DNA of 23,515 bases from a virus: the IMG/VR virus record IMGVR_UViG_3300020437_000420, positions 1-23,515 of that record; one strand, given 5' to 3'. The notes under the pieces are model-generated. The model made no database searches. It was not told the origin of the DNA and was given only the letters and a program-made list of their open reading frames with translations. How positions within the stretch are numbered: the stretch's first letter is position 1; every line of letters starts with the position of its first letter. Position numbers and translations under genes: made by a program. Of the stretch, positions 1 to 6,281 are shown one piece after another.

Positions 1-99
1 AAAATACCCTTGCATCTTATAGAGAAGTCCTACTCACTCGTTAGAGTCGTTTAAGGTTCGTTGCTTGTAATTTTTTTTTTTTTCTGTTAAGGTTTGGTT
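1..99. other. Leader with T13 tract; possible end of an upstream gene
   Basis: No complete gene lies here. Two frames on the + strand are open from the window edge and could be the tail of an upstream gene: one stops with TAA at 52-54, the other with TAG at 42-44. Neither can be recognised from so few codons. A run of thirteen T (71-83) follows a very weak hairpin (AAG at 53-55 with CTT at 64-66, loop of 8), so a rho-independent terminator is possible but poorly supported. A small ACTC/GAGT hairpin lies at 36-47. I could not fold a tRNA from it. TTAAGG at 87-92 is the ribosome binding site of the next gene. Confidence 0.35.
71..83 (+). terminator. T13 homopolymer, doubtful terminator
   Basis: Thirteen consecutive T precede the first gene of the small-gene cassette. 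The upstream stem is only about three to four base pairs (53-55 with 64-66, plus a T-G wobble), which is weak for an intrinsic terminator. The tract could equally be a spacer or a place where read length or assembly errs. Confidence 0.2.
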
Positions 100-405
100 A
101 TGACAAATAAAAAGTTTCAAAAAAAGTCTGTTAAACAATTTGGCGGTATGATTACATCAAAGAATGTAAATCCTTTTACGGGTGCAAAACAACTTAAATC
201 ACTTGGTGGATATATGGTAACTAGTAATCCAAAAACATCTGGAGAGAAAGCATTAAAGCCAACACGTTATACAGATAAATATGGGAACGTAGATAAATCC
301 AAAACGTGGTTTGATGGTTTATGGAAAACATCAGATACAGAAATAGAACTAGCTAGAAAAAAAAGATTAGCTAAAAAAACAGCCAAAAGGAAAAAAAAGA
401 AATGA
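100..405 (+). CDS. Small basic protein of unknown function (101 aa)
   Basis: The protein is lysine-rich and its C-terminal 15 residues are almost all Lys, Arg and Ala (ending KRKKKK). I do not recognise a domain. No membrane segment or signal peptide is visible, so it is probably cytosolic, and the charge would suit nucleic-acid binding, which is inference only. ATG at 100 is chosen over the in-frame TTG at 94 because TTAAGG at 87-92 sits seven bases upstream of the ATG but only one base from the TTG. It is the first gene of the basic small-gene cassette, and its stop TGA overlaps the ATG of a 15-codon mini-gene at 402. Confidence 0.75.
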   Translation: MTNKKFQKKSVKQFGGMITSKNVNPFTGAKQLKSLGGYMVTSNPKTSGEKALKPTRYTDKYGNVDKSKTWFDGLWKTSDTEIELARKKRLAKKTAKRKKKK

Positions 406-449
406 TTACATATATTGTTGTATCAGTAATTCTTTATGTGGTATTCTAA
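402..449 (+). CDS. 15-residue hydrophobic mini-gene, possible translational coupler
   Basis: The reading frame encodes MITYIVVSVILYVVF and stop. It begins within the stop of the previous gene (ATGA at 402-405), has AAGGA at 387-391 ten bases upstream, and its TAA (447-449) shares a base with the ATG of the next gene. The next gene has no ribosome binding site of its own, so passage of ribosomes through this short frame may be how it is reached. The peptide is almost wholly hydrophobic and could insert in a membrane, but it may have no function as a peptide. Its length gives little statistical support; the evidence is the ribosome site and the exact overlaps at both ends. Confidence 0.4.
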   Translation: MITYIVVSVILYVVF

Positions 450-769
450 TGGCTAAATCACCGGCGTGGCAAAGAAAGGCAGGAAAGAATCCTAAAGGAG
501 GATTAAATGCAAAAGGTCGTGCATCTTATAAAAGACAAACAGGTGGTACATTAAAAGCACCGGTCAAGTCTGGAGATAATCCTAGACGGGCATCTTTTTT
601 AGCACGGATGGGAAATATGCCGGGGCCTGAACGAGATAGCAAAGGTAGACCAACTCGTTTACTTTTGTCATTAAGAGCGTGGGGTGCCTCAAGTAAAGCT
701 GATGCAAGACGTAAAGCCAAAGCAATGTCAATACGATTAAAAAATAAAAAAAAGAAAGGAAAGAAATAA
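449..769 (+). CDS. DUF6321-like small basic protein (106 aa)
   Basis: The N-terminal half carries the pattern AWQRKAGKNPKGGLNAKGRA (residues 6-25), followed by a KAPVKSGDNPRRASFLARM stretch and GPERDSKGRPTR near residues 59-70. This is the arrangement I associate with the DUF6321 family, common in marine phages and of unknown role; the family assignment is from memory. The last 15 residues are nearly all Lys. Predicted soluble and strongly basic. ATG at 449 shares a base with the stop of the 15-codon frame before it, and no Shine-Dalgarno sequence precedes it. The next mini-gene starts on its own stop codon (TAATG at 767-771). Confidence 0.8.
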   Translation: MAKSPAWQRKAGKNPKGGLNAKGRASYKRQTGGTLKAPVKSGDNPRRASFLARMGNMPGPERDSKGRPTRLLLSLRAWGASSKADARRKAKAMSIRLKNKKKKGKK

Positions 770-831
770 TGCCCGGATATAAAATGCCAAAAGCACCAAA
801 AACTAAAAAGAAAAAGAAAAAAGGTTACTAA
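769..831 (+). CDS. 20-residue Lys-rich mini-gene
   Basis: A 20-codon frame starts on the previous stop (TAATG) and ends on the next gene's start (TAATG at 829-833). AAGGA at 756-760 is a good ribosome site eight bases upstream. The product begins MPGYKMPKAPKTK and continues as a lysine run ending GY. It is consistent with the basic tails of the neighbouring proteins, but I know no function. It could be a degraded remnant of a longer member of the cassette or simply a coupler for the next gene. Confidence 0.55.
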   Translation: MPGYKMPKAPKTKKKKKKGY

Positions 832-1022
832 TGAAAGGAGTTAAACATTATACCGAAGATGGTAAAGTTCATACAGGTGGTTCACATAAGATGCCTAATG
901 GGGATCTTCATTCTGGAAAGACACATACATCTTCTAGTAAAAAATTATTTCACTTTAAAGATTTGTCAGCCAAAGTAAAAAGAAAAGTGCTTATGTTGAC
1001 AAAAAAGAAAAAGCAAGGATAA
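831..1022 (+). CDS. Conserved-looking small phage protein (63 aa), unknown function
   Basis: The protein contains the regularly spaced phrases VKHYTEDGKVHTGG, HKMPNGDLHSGKTHT and LFHFKDLSAK, then a Lys-rich tail. The two histidine/glycine/threonine phrases look like a short internal repeat (DGKVHTGGSH and NGDLHSGKTH). I recall very similar small proteins in marine phages, none with a known role. No membrane segment. The four histidines (H6, H14, H19, H27) could bind a metal, but this is speculation. AAGG at 821-824 gives a ribosome site about six bases from the ATG. Confidence 0.75.
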   Translation: MKGVKHYTEDGKVHTGGSHKMPNGDLHSGKTHTSSSKKLFHFKDLSAKVKRKVLMLTKKKKQG

Positions 1023-1029
1023 TAACATT

Positions 1030-1818
1030 ATGGCCTATACAGGAACATACGAACAAGAATTACGAAAAAATCCTACTGACTATAAACTTCGTGCAATGGG
1101 AAAACGAAAGTATGAACTGAAAAGACGTGAAGATGGTAAAGTAACTATTTCTACTAAAGGCGAACCAAAGAAACGTGAAGATTTTAGATCAGATAAGAAT
1201 GCTATTGAATCAGAAAGAAAAAGTAGAAAACGAACAAAAAGTATTTTTGATGCTGTTAAAAAAGTAAAAGAAGAACAAAAATCAAAATCTAAAGAAGAAT
1301 CACCATCTAAACAGAAAGAAGTTAAAACAAGTAAAGATGATGTTCGTAAAACAGATAACGAAGGGGAAAGAAAAAGAAAAATAGAATTACAAAATAAAAA
1401 AAGAAAAGACGTAAATATTCCTAGTCAAGCACTTGAAAATTTAGCAACAGGAACAGCGGCATTTAGTTTACTAGCAGGAGGATATGGAATAAAAAAATTT
1501 AAAGAAGCAAAGAATAGACAAAAGTTACAAACGGCTGTGAACAAAATAAAAGATTTACCAAAAGATCAACAAAAAGAAGTAGGGAAAAGAATTGGTGAAA
1601 AAATGGCAGAAAAAATGAAAAATGCCAAACCTTCTCTTAAACAAAAAATTAAAACCCAACTTGCAAAATTAAAACAAAAACTTGCCTCTGGATTAAAAAG
1701 CAAACTTACAGCAAAAACAGGTGGCTCAAGAACAGGAGCACCTGCAGGAATGGGAGTAGGTGGCACACCTTTTGGTGGTAAGGATTTTGATGGCAGACGG
1801 AAAAAAACAATCTTCTAA
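1030..1818 (+). CDS. Lys-rich protein with one hydrophobic segment (262 aa)
   Basis: I do not recognise this protein. Residues 1-130 are highly charged and probably extended or coiled. Residues 134-155 (around ENLATGTAAFSLLAGGYGI) form the only hydrophobic, Gly/Ala-rich stretch, long enough to touch or cross a membrane. Residues 156-228 are again Lys-rich and helical-looking, and the tail from 231 is Gly-rich (GGSRTGAPAGMGVGGTPFGG). AAGGA about ten bases upstream supports ATG 1030. The 3' end overlaps a separate 47-residue membrane-protein gene starting at 1790 in the +1 frame. A seven-A run lies within the overlap (1801-1807). It may be a structural or host-interaction protein, but nothing in the sequence decides this. 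Confidence 0.75.
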   Translation: MAYTGTYEQELRKNPTDYKLRAMGKRKYELKRREDGKVTISTKGEPKKREDFRSDKNAIESERKSRKRTKSIFDAVKKVKEEQKSKSKEESPSKQKEVKTSKDDVRKTDNEGERKRKIELQNKKRKDVNIPSQALENLATGTAAFSLLAGGYGIKKFKEAKNRQKLQTAVNKIKDLPKDQQKEVGKRIGEKMAEKMKNAKPSLKQKIKTQLAKLKQKLASGLKSKLTAKTGGSRTGAPAGMGVGGTPFGGKDFDGRRKKTIF

Positions 1819-1933
1819 AAAATATCCACAGAAAAATTATTATGTTCTTTGGAATATATATCATACACTTTTAGCTTTATTTTTAGGATTAATTGTTATA
1901 ATAGAATTAATTGAACTAGTGAGGTATTGGTGA
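1790..1933 (+). CDS. Single-span small membrane protein (47 aa), hidden in an overlap
   Basis: The frame starts with ATG at 1790 inside the end of the preceding gene. AAGGA at 1780-1784 is five bases upstream, which supports real initiation. Residues 5-18 are polar and Lys/Tyr-rich. Residues 20-44 (beginning LWNIYHTLLALFLGLIVII) form one strong transmembrane helix with two glutamates near its end (E39, E42), followed by RYW. The charge pattern suggests the short N-terminus is cytoplasmic. Its stop (1931-1933) overlaps the GTG start of the next gene. A small holin-like or other membrane role is possible, but one span alone does not establish a holin. Confidence 0.7.
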   Translation: MADGKKQSSKKYPQKNYYVLWNIYHTLLALFLGLIVIIELIELVRYW

Positions 1934-2115
1934 ATAAAAAATTAGAAAAAAATAAAAAAGTTGCCCAAAGTATGGAAACGTCAAGACTTGCAGAACTTGA
2001 ACGCCATAGAGAAAAACAAATAAAAGATTACGCAGAATTTAAAATGATACGTGGTCATTCTAAAGAAAAAGCATATGCAATGGCAAAACAACATATATTA
2101 AATAGTAATGAGTAG
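1930..2115 (+). CDS. Small charged helical protein (61 aa), unknown
   Basis: The protein has no recognisable domain. It is rich in Lys, Glu and Ala and looks like one or two amphipathic helices (for example SRLAELERHREKQIKDYAEF), so a coiled-coil dimer is plausible. GTG at 1930 is preferred to TTG at 1927 because GTGAGG at 1919-1924 lies five bases before it, and because the GTGA overlaps the stop of the membrane-protein gene. The 3' end overlaps the HNH gene by eight bases (ATGAGTAG). Confidence 0.65.
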   Translation: MNKKLEKNKKVAQSMETSRLAELERHREKQIKDYAEFKMIRGHSKEKAYAMAKQHILNSNE

Positions 2116-2329
2116 AAATTATAGACACGAGTATGATTCTTTCCAATCATCTTCTTCGTCAAAAAAAGATCGTGTAAAAAGAAATAGAGCAAGACGACGT
2201 GCTCTTAAACTTGGTATCGTAAAAAAAGGCGACAATAAACATATTGATCATATAGATGGCAACCCACAAAATAATGCACTAAGTAACTTACGAGTAGTAA
2301 CAGCATCATATAACACAGCAAAAAAATGA
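2108..2329 (+). CDS. HNH endonuclease, small phage type (73 aa)
   Basis: Residues 19-35 are a basic segment (KKDRVKRNRARRRALKLG) and residues 45-69 carry the HNH-like core HIDHIDGNPQNNALSNLRVV with a final Asn in SYN. D47-H48, N60 and N69 correspond to the metal-binding and catalytic positions of small HNH_3-type nucleases. In several phages with cohesive ends an HNH protein encoded beside terminase is needed for DNA cleavage during packaging, and this gene lies two genes upstream of the large terminase. Alternatively it is a free-standing homing-type nuclease. Start and stop overlap both neighbours, and no separate ribosome site is visible, so coupled translation is likely. Confidence 0.85.
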   Translation: MSRNYRHEYDSFQSSSSSKKDRVKRNRARRRALKLGIVKKGDNKHIDHIDGNPQNNALSNLRVVTASYNTAKK

Positions 2330-2724
2330 GTACAGCAAAGAAAAAAAATCCTTCGTTATGGAAACGTATTGTAGCTAGAATAAAAGCACAAGCATCACAC
2401 GGAACTGCGGCAGGTCAATGGTCAGGAAGAAAAGCCCAAGCCGCCGTTAAAGCATATAAAAAAGCAGGAGGTGGATATAGTGGTGCTAAAAAGAAATCTA
2501 ACTCATTATCTAAATGGTCAAAACAAAAATGGCGTACAAAGTCAGGAAAAAAATCTTCAGAAACGGGAGAGCGTTATTTACCAGAAAAAGCCATTAAAAA
2601 ATTATCATCAAAAGAATATGCGAGAACTACGGCTAAGAAAAGAAAAGATAAAGCTAGTGGAAAACAATTTAGTAAACAACCAAAATCTATTGCAAGAAAA
2701 GTAAGGAGATATAGAAAAGTATGA
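2326..2724 (+). CDS. DUF5872-like basic protein (132 aa)
   Basis: The central part reads SLSKWSKQKWRTKSGKKSSE, then TGERYLPEKAIKKLSSKEYA and KGKQFSKQPK-type phrases (here ASGKQFSKQPKSIARKV). I recall this arrangement as a family of unknown function (DUF5872 type) common in marine phages and some large viruses; the number is from memory. The N-terminal 50 residues (KNPSLWKRIVARIKAQASHG, then Gly/Lys-rich) look like a separate short module. Very basic, no membrane segment; a nucleic-acid-binding role is only inferred. The ATG lies in ATGA with the HNH stop, and the stop overlaps the next start the same way. Confidence 0.75.
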   Translation: MSTAKKKNPSLWKRIVARIKAQASHGTAAGQWSGRKAQAAVKAYKKAGGGYSGAKKKSNSLSKWSKQKWRTKSGKKSSETGERYLPEKAIKKLSSKEYARTTAKKRKDKASGKQFSKQPKSIARKVRRYRKV

Positions 2725-2915
2725 CAATATTTACAAAGTATTCAATAAGAGAAATAGACACACTACGTACTGTTGTGAAATCACAACATATGAAACATTA
2801 TCCAAAAGAATTTGTGAATAACCACGAAGCTGATAGAATCATAGAATCTCTATCGGAAGAAGCTAGAGAAAAACTATATGAACTAGCAGTTAATTATGGC
2901 ATCACTAAATTATAA
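2721..2915 (+). CDS. Small acidic/helical protein before terminase (64 aa)
   Basis: This is the first protein of the cassette without a Lys tail. It is mixed in charge and largely helical in appearance (REIDTLRTVVKSQHMKHY and EADRIIESLSEEAREKLYEL). It lies immediately upstream of, and overlaps by 20 bases, the large terminase gene, where small terminase subunits often sit. It is shorter than known small terminases (T7 gp18 has 89 residues) and shows no clear helix-turn-helix, so the assignment is only a possibility. AAGGAG at 2702-2707 is 13 bases from ATG 2721, a long spacing; ATGA overlap with the previous stop favours coupling. Confidence 0.65.
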   Translation: MTIFTKYSIREIDTLRTVVKSQHMKHYPKEFVNNHEADRIIESLSEEAREKLYELAVNYGITKL

Positions 2916-4401
2916 ACCTGATGGACAGGTACTAAAAGAATTTCTTAAAAATGATACTTTCTTCAGAGGAATACGTGGCCCTGTAGGAAGTGGTAAATCT
3001 GTTGCTTGTTGTATTGAAATAATAAAACGAGCAATCTCACAAAAACCAAATGAAGATGGAATACGTAAAACCCGTTGGGCAGTTATTCGTAACACAAATC
3101 CACAGCTTAAAACAACCACAATCAAGACTTGGTTAGATTGGTTTCCCGAAGAAGATTGGGGTGGTTTTACTTGGAGTGTACCTTACACACATAAACTAAA
3201 AAAGGGAGATATTGACTGTGAGGTAATCTTTTTGGCTCTTGATAGACCAGAAGATGTAAAGAAACTGTTATCTCTTGAATTAACGGGGGTATGGATAAAT
3301 GAGGCACGAGAGATTCCTAAAAGTATCGTTGATGCTTGTTCTATGCGTGTTGGTCGTTTTCCATCTATGCGTGATGGTGGCCCAACTTGGTATGGTGTCG
3401 TTTGCGATACCAACCCACCTGATACCGATCATTGGTGGGCAATAATGGCAGGTGAAACTATTATACCTGACTATATTAGTAAACAAGAAGCAAAGATGCT
3501 AATTAAACCAGATAACTGGAAATTTTTTAATCAACCACCTGCTATGGAGGAAGTTCAAGACAAGAACAATCAGGTGGTTGAATATAAAAATAATAATCAA
3601 TCTGAAAATCAAAACAACCTTACACAGAATTATTATAAAAATATTATTAGAGGTAAAACAAAATCGTGGATAGATGTATATGTATTAAATAAACTTGGGC
3701 AGGTAGAAGATGGCAAACCTGTTTATGAAGCATTTAGACAAGATGTACACGTAGCTAAAGGTGAATTAGCTATTGCCGAATCCTTACCAATCTATATGGG
3801 TATAGATTTTGGATTAACTCCCGCCTGTGTATTTGCACAAAAAATAAGAACAAGATGGATAGTATTAGAAGAACTTGTAGCTGAAGATATGGGTATAGTT
3901 AAGTTTTCTGACTTAATGAAACAATCTATGGCAAAGTATCACCCTAGACCATTTTATATATTTGGCGATCCTGCCGGTGATCATAGAGTGCAAACAGATG
4001 AAAATACACCTTTTCAAATATTAAGAGGTAAAGGTATAACTGCCCGACCTGCACCAAGTAATGATGTAACACTTCGATTAGAAAGTGTAAATGCTACATT
4101 AACAAGAATGGTAGATGGTGAATCTGGTATTCTTATAGATAAAAATTGCATTAATTTAATTAGAGGATTTGCAGGAGGATATCACTATAGAAGACTACAA
4201 GTATCGGGAGAACGCTATGATGAACGCCCAAATAAGAACAGATTTTCACACATTCACGATGCACTTCAATATTTATTATTAGGTGCAGGTGAGGGTAGGT
4301 CGTTGACGATTGGAACGAAATATAGTAAACCTATAATAGCGAAACGTAATTTTGATGTTTTTAGTGGTCAACCTAAAAACATTTATGAAAGAAGGAGGTA
4401 A
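2896..4401 (+). CDS. terL: Terminase large subunit
   Basis: This is the ATP-driven DNA packaging motor and nuclease that loads the prohead. The N-terminal ATPase shows Walker A GPVGSGKS (28-35), a Walker B region GVWINEARE (131-139) with catalytic Glu, and the coupling motif CDTNPP (170-175). The C-terminal RNase H-like nuclease shows acidic residues in GIDFG (D304), GDPAGD (D358, D362) and SHIHDALQ (D455). A polar Asn/Gln-rich linker lies near residues 215-246. The length of 501 residues fits podoviral and related terminases. ATG at 2896 begins a conserved-looking N-terminus just before FFRGIRGPVGSGKS. There is no Shine-Dalgarno sequence, and the start lies within the previous gene. In T7 the terminase genes are at the far end of the structural genes; here they come first. 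Confidence 0.96.
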   Translation: MASLNYKPDGQVLKEFLKNDTFFRGIRGPVGSGKSVACCIEIIKRAISQKPNEDGIRKTRWAVIRNTNPQLKTTTIKTWLDWFPEEDWGGFTWSVPYTHKLKKGDIDCEVIFLALDRPEDVKKLLSLELTGVWINEAREIPKSIVDACSMRVGRFPSMRDGGPTWYGVVCDTNPPDTDHWWAIMAGETIIPDYISKQEAKMLIKPDNWKFFNQPPAMEEVQDKNNQVVEYKNNNQSENQNNLTQNYYKNIIRGKTKSWIDVYVLNKLGQVEDGKPVYEAFRQDVHVAKGELAIAESLPIYMGIDFGLTPACVFAQKIRTRWIVLEELVAEDMGIVKFSDLMKQSMAKYHPRPFYIFGDPAGDHRVQTDENTPFQILRGKGITARPAPSNDVTLRLESVNATLTRMVDGESGILIDKNCINLIRGFAGGYHYRRLQVSGERYDERPNKNRFSHIHDALQYLLLGAGEGRSLTIGTKYSKPIIAKRNFDVFSGQPKNIYERRR

Positions 4402-4404
4402 ACT

Positions 4405-4665
4405 ATGTGCGGAGGCGGAGGCGGATATACACCACCACCACCACCACCACCTAGCCCTTATGAAAAAACATTACGCCAACAAAGAGCAGAAGCTAGGCGT
4501 AATGAGTTAGCTGAAAAGGCAAAACAGAAAGATGAAGCGTATCAAGAAAGTGTTGCCGATTTATCAGGAAAAAGAGGTAGACGTTCTCTACTTTCTGGTA
4601 GAAAAAGCGGACAAGGGTTTATGGTAAGTGGGGATATACAAACTAGACAAACTCTAGGAGTATAA
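4405..4665 (+). CDS. Small Gly5/Pro7 protein between terminase and portal (86 aa)
   Basis: The N-terminus reads MCGGGGGYT followed by seven prolines, then a charged helical, coiled-coil-like region (about residues 18-55) and a C-terminus with GRRSLLSGRKSGQGF. This last phrase resembles a short motif I have seen near the ends of small phage virion-associated proteins, but its role is unknown to me. The gene has the best ribosome site in the region (AAGGAGG at 4392-4398, six bases before ATG). Seven consecutive prolines at codon 10 should stall ribosomes unless relieved by elongation factor P. It may be a minor virion or head-assembly protein, judging only by position. Confidence 0.7.
   Translation: MCGGGGGYTPPPPPPPSPYEKTLRQQRAEARRNELAEKAKQKDEAYQESVADLSGKRGRRSLLSGRKSGQGFMVSGDIQTRQTLGV
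4432..4451 (+). repeat. CCA triplet repeat coding for poly-proline
   Basis: Six CCA codons plus CCT form an in-frame trinucleotide repeat at codons 10-16 of the Gly/Pro protein. Slippage here would change the number of prolines without changing frame. Confidence 0.8.
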
Positions 4666-6269
4666 TGGTTGTAGATGTTAAACCACAAGCTACTATTGAT
4701 TTATCTGAATCAAAAGTAAATCAACTATTAGCACGTTATCGTAAAGCGAAAGCTATCAAAGATCAATGGACACCTATCTTTGAAGATTGCTATGAATATG
4801 CACTACCTCAACGTGAATCGTTTTATTCTGAAAGCATAGCAAAAAGAAGAAGTGAATCTATATTTGATGAAACTGCCGTAGTAGGTGTACAAGAATTTGC
4901 TTCACGATTACAAGCAGGTATAGTTCCTAACTATGCAAGGTGGGCTGATTTAACATCTGGCACAGAAATACCAAAAGATCAACAAAAAGCTGTAAATGAA
5001 AACCTTGACCAAGTTACAGAATATATATTTGAAATATTACAAAACTCTAATTTTTCTCAAGAAGTACACGAAACATTTTTAGATTGTGCTGTAGGCACAG
5101 GAGTATTGCTTGTAGAAGAAGGTGATGCTGTACAACCTGTACGTTTTCGTTCTATTCCTTTACCACAAGTATTATTAGATTCTGGATATGATGATAAAAT
5201 AGATCACGTATTTAGAGAACGATATATAAAATTTAAACAAATAACTGTTGCGTATCCAAAAGCTACAATACCAGAACGTATGATGGAGGAAATGAGTAAG
5301 AATCCTGATAAAGATTGTAAAGTTATTGAAGTTATATATAGAGATTATGAAAACACAAGAGAAGAAGAATACAAATATTGTGTAATATCAGAAATGTATC
5401 AAGCTGAATTATTCAACGATACATTTAAAGGTATAGGTTCTAATCCTTTTATTATATACAGATGGAGTAAATGTGCAGGAGAAGTGTATGGTAGAGGCCC
5501 ACTTCAATTAGCTTTACCTGCAATTAAAACTGCAAATCTAGTTATAGAATTAATATTAGAAAATGCCCAAATGGCAATATCGGGAATGTATCAAGTTGAA
5601 GATGATGGTGTTATTAATGTAGATAATATACAATTAATTCCCGGAACAATCATACCAAAAGCTGTAGGCAGTAGCGGTCTAACACCTGTCGCACCTGCGG
5701 GTAACTTTCAAGTATCTGATTTAGTTATAAGAGATATGCGACAAAATATTAAAAAAGCCTTATATAATGATATGTTAGGCAACCCAAACGAGAAAACTCC
5801 AATGTCAGCAACAGAAGTAGCAGAACGTATGGCAGATTTATCTCGTCAAATAGGTGCGGCATTTGGTCGTTTACAAGCTGAACTTGTAAATCCTGTACTA
5901 CAAAGAGTAATTTATATTTTAAAAAAACAAGGAAGAATAAACATACCTACTGTTAATGGTAGAGAAATTAAAATACGTTCTTCTTCGCCACTTGCACAAG
6001 CACAGCAACAACAAGATGTAGCAACAATAGATCGTTTTGTTGCAATGTTGCAAGGCAGAGTAGGGCCACAGATTACAAACCTATTAATTAAACAACAAGA
6101 TATGGCTAAATTTATAGCCAAAAAATTAGGTGTTCCAGAAGAATTAATACGTTCTGATGAGGAAATGATACAAGCAGGGCAACAATTACAACAGATGGGT
6201 GCGAATATGCAAGAACAAGGTATTGATCCAAAACAAGCATCAGATGTTGCAAAATCATTTACAGGGTGA
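4665..6269 (+). CDS. Portal (head-tail connector) protein, T7 gp8 type
   Basis: The portal forms the dodecameric ring at one head vertex through which DNA enters and leaves and onto which the tail is built. The length of 534 residues matches T7 gp8 (536). The N-terminal part (residues 21-100) has the pattern LLARYRKAKAIKDQWTPIFE then DETAVVGVQEFASRLQAGI, typical of the Head-tail_con family. YGRGPLQLALPAIKTAN (275-291) and TPMSATEVAERM (378-389) are further family hallmarks. The C-terminus is Gln-rich and helical (QQQLQQMGANMQEQG-like), as in other portals. The start shares a base with the previous stop (TAATG) and TAGGAG lies four bases upstream. Neighbours (terminase, scaffold, capsid) agree. 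Confidence 0.95.
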   Translation: MVVDVKPQATIDLSESKVNQLLARYRKAKAIKDQWTPIFEDCYEYALPQRESFYSESIAKRRSESIFDETAVVGVQEFASRLQAGIVPNYARWADLTSGTEIPKDQQKAVNENLDQVTEYIFEILQNSNFSQEVHETFLDCAVGTGVLLVEEGDAVQPVRFRSIPLPQVLLDSGYDDKIDHVFRERYIKFKQITVAYPKATIPERMMEEMSKNPDKDCKVIEVIYRDYENTREEEYKYCVISEMYQAELFNDTFKGIGSNPFIIYRWSKCAGEVYGRGPLQLALPAIKTANLVIELILENAQMAISGMYQVEDDGVINVDNIQLIPGTIIPKAVGSSGLTPVAPAGNFQVSDLVIRDMRQNIKKALYNDMLGNPNEKTPMSATEVAERMADLSRQIGAAFGRLQAELVNPVLQRVIYILKKQGRINIPTVNGREIKIRSSSPLAQAQQQQDVATIDRFVAMLQGRVGPQITNLLIKQQDMAKFIAKKLGVPEELIRSDEEMIQAGQQLQQMGANMQEQGIDPKQASDVAKSFTG

Positions 6270-6281
6270 TATAAAAGTAGA

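Noticed and set aside
1-70. tRNA-like GGTTCG near the window start
   Set aside because: The flanking bases do not form a five-pair T-arm with a seven-base loop, and no anticodon or acceptor stem can be built.
351-374. Possible -1 programmed frameshift at AGA AAA AAA AGA in the first gene
   Set aside because: A slippery A AAA AAA is present, but the -1 frame stops within four codons (TAA at 372), so no meaningful product results.
2471-2704. 77-codon + strand frame inside the DUF5872-like gene
   Set aside because: The overlapping 132-residue frame carries the recognisable family pattern, and the shorter frame starts internally with no ribosome site.
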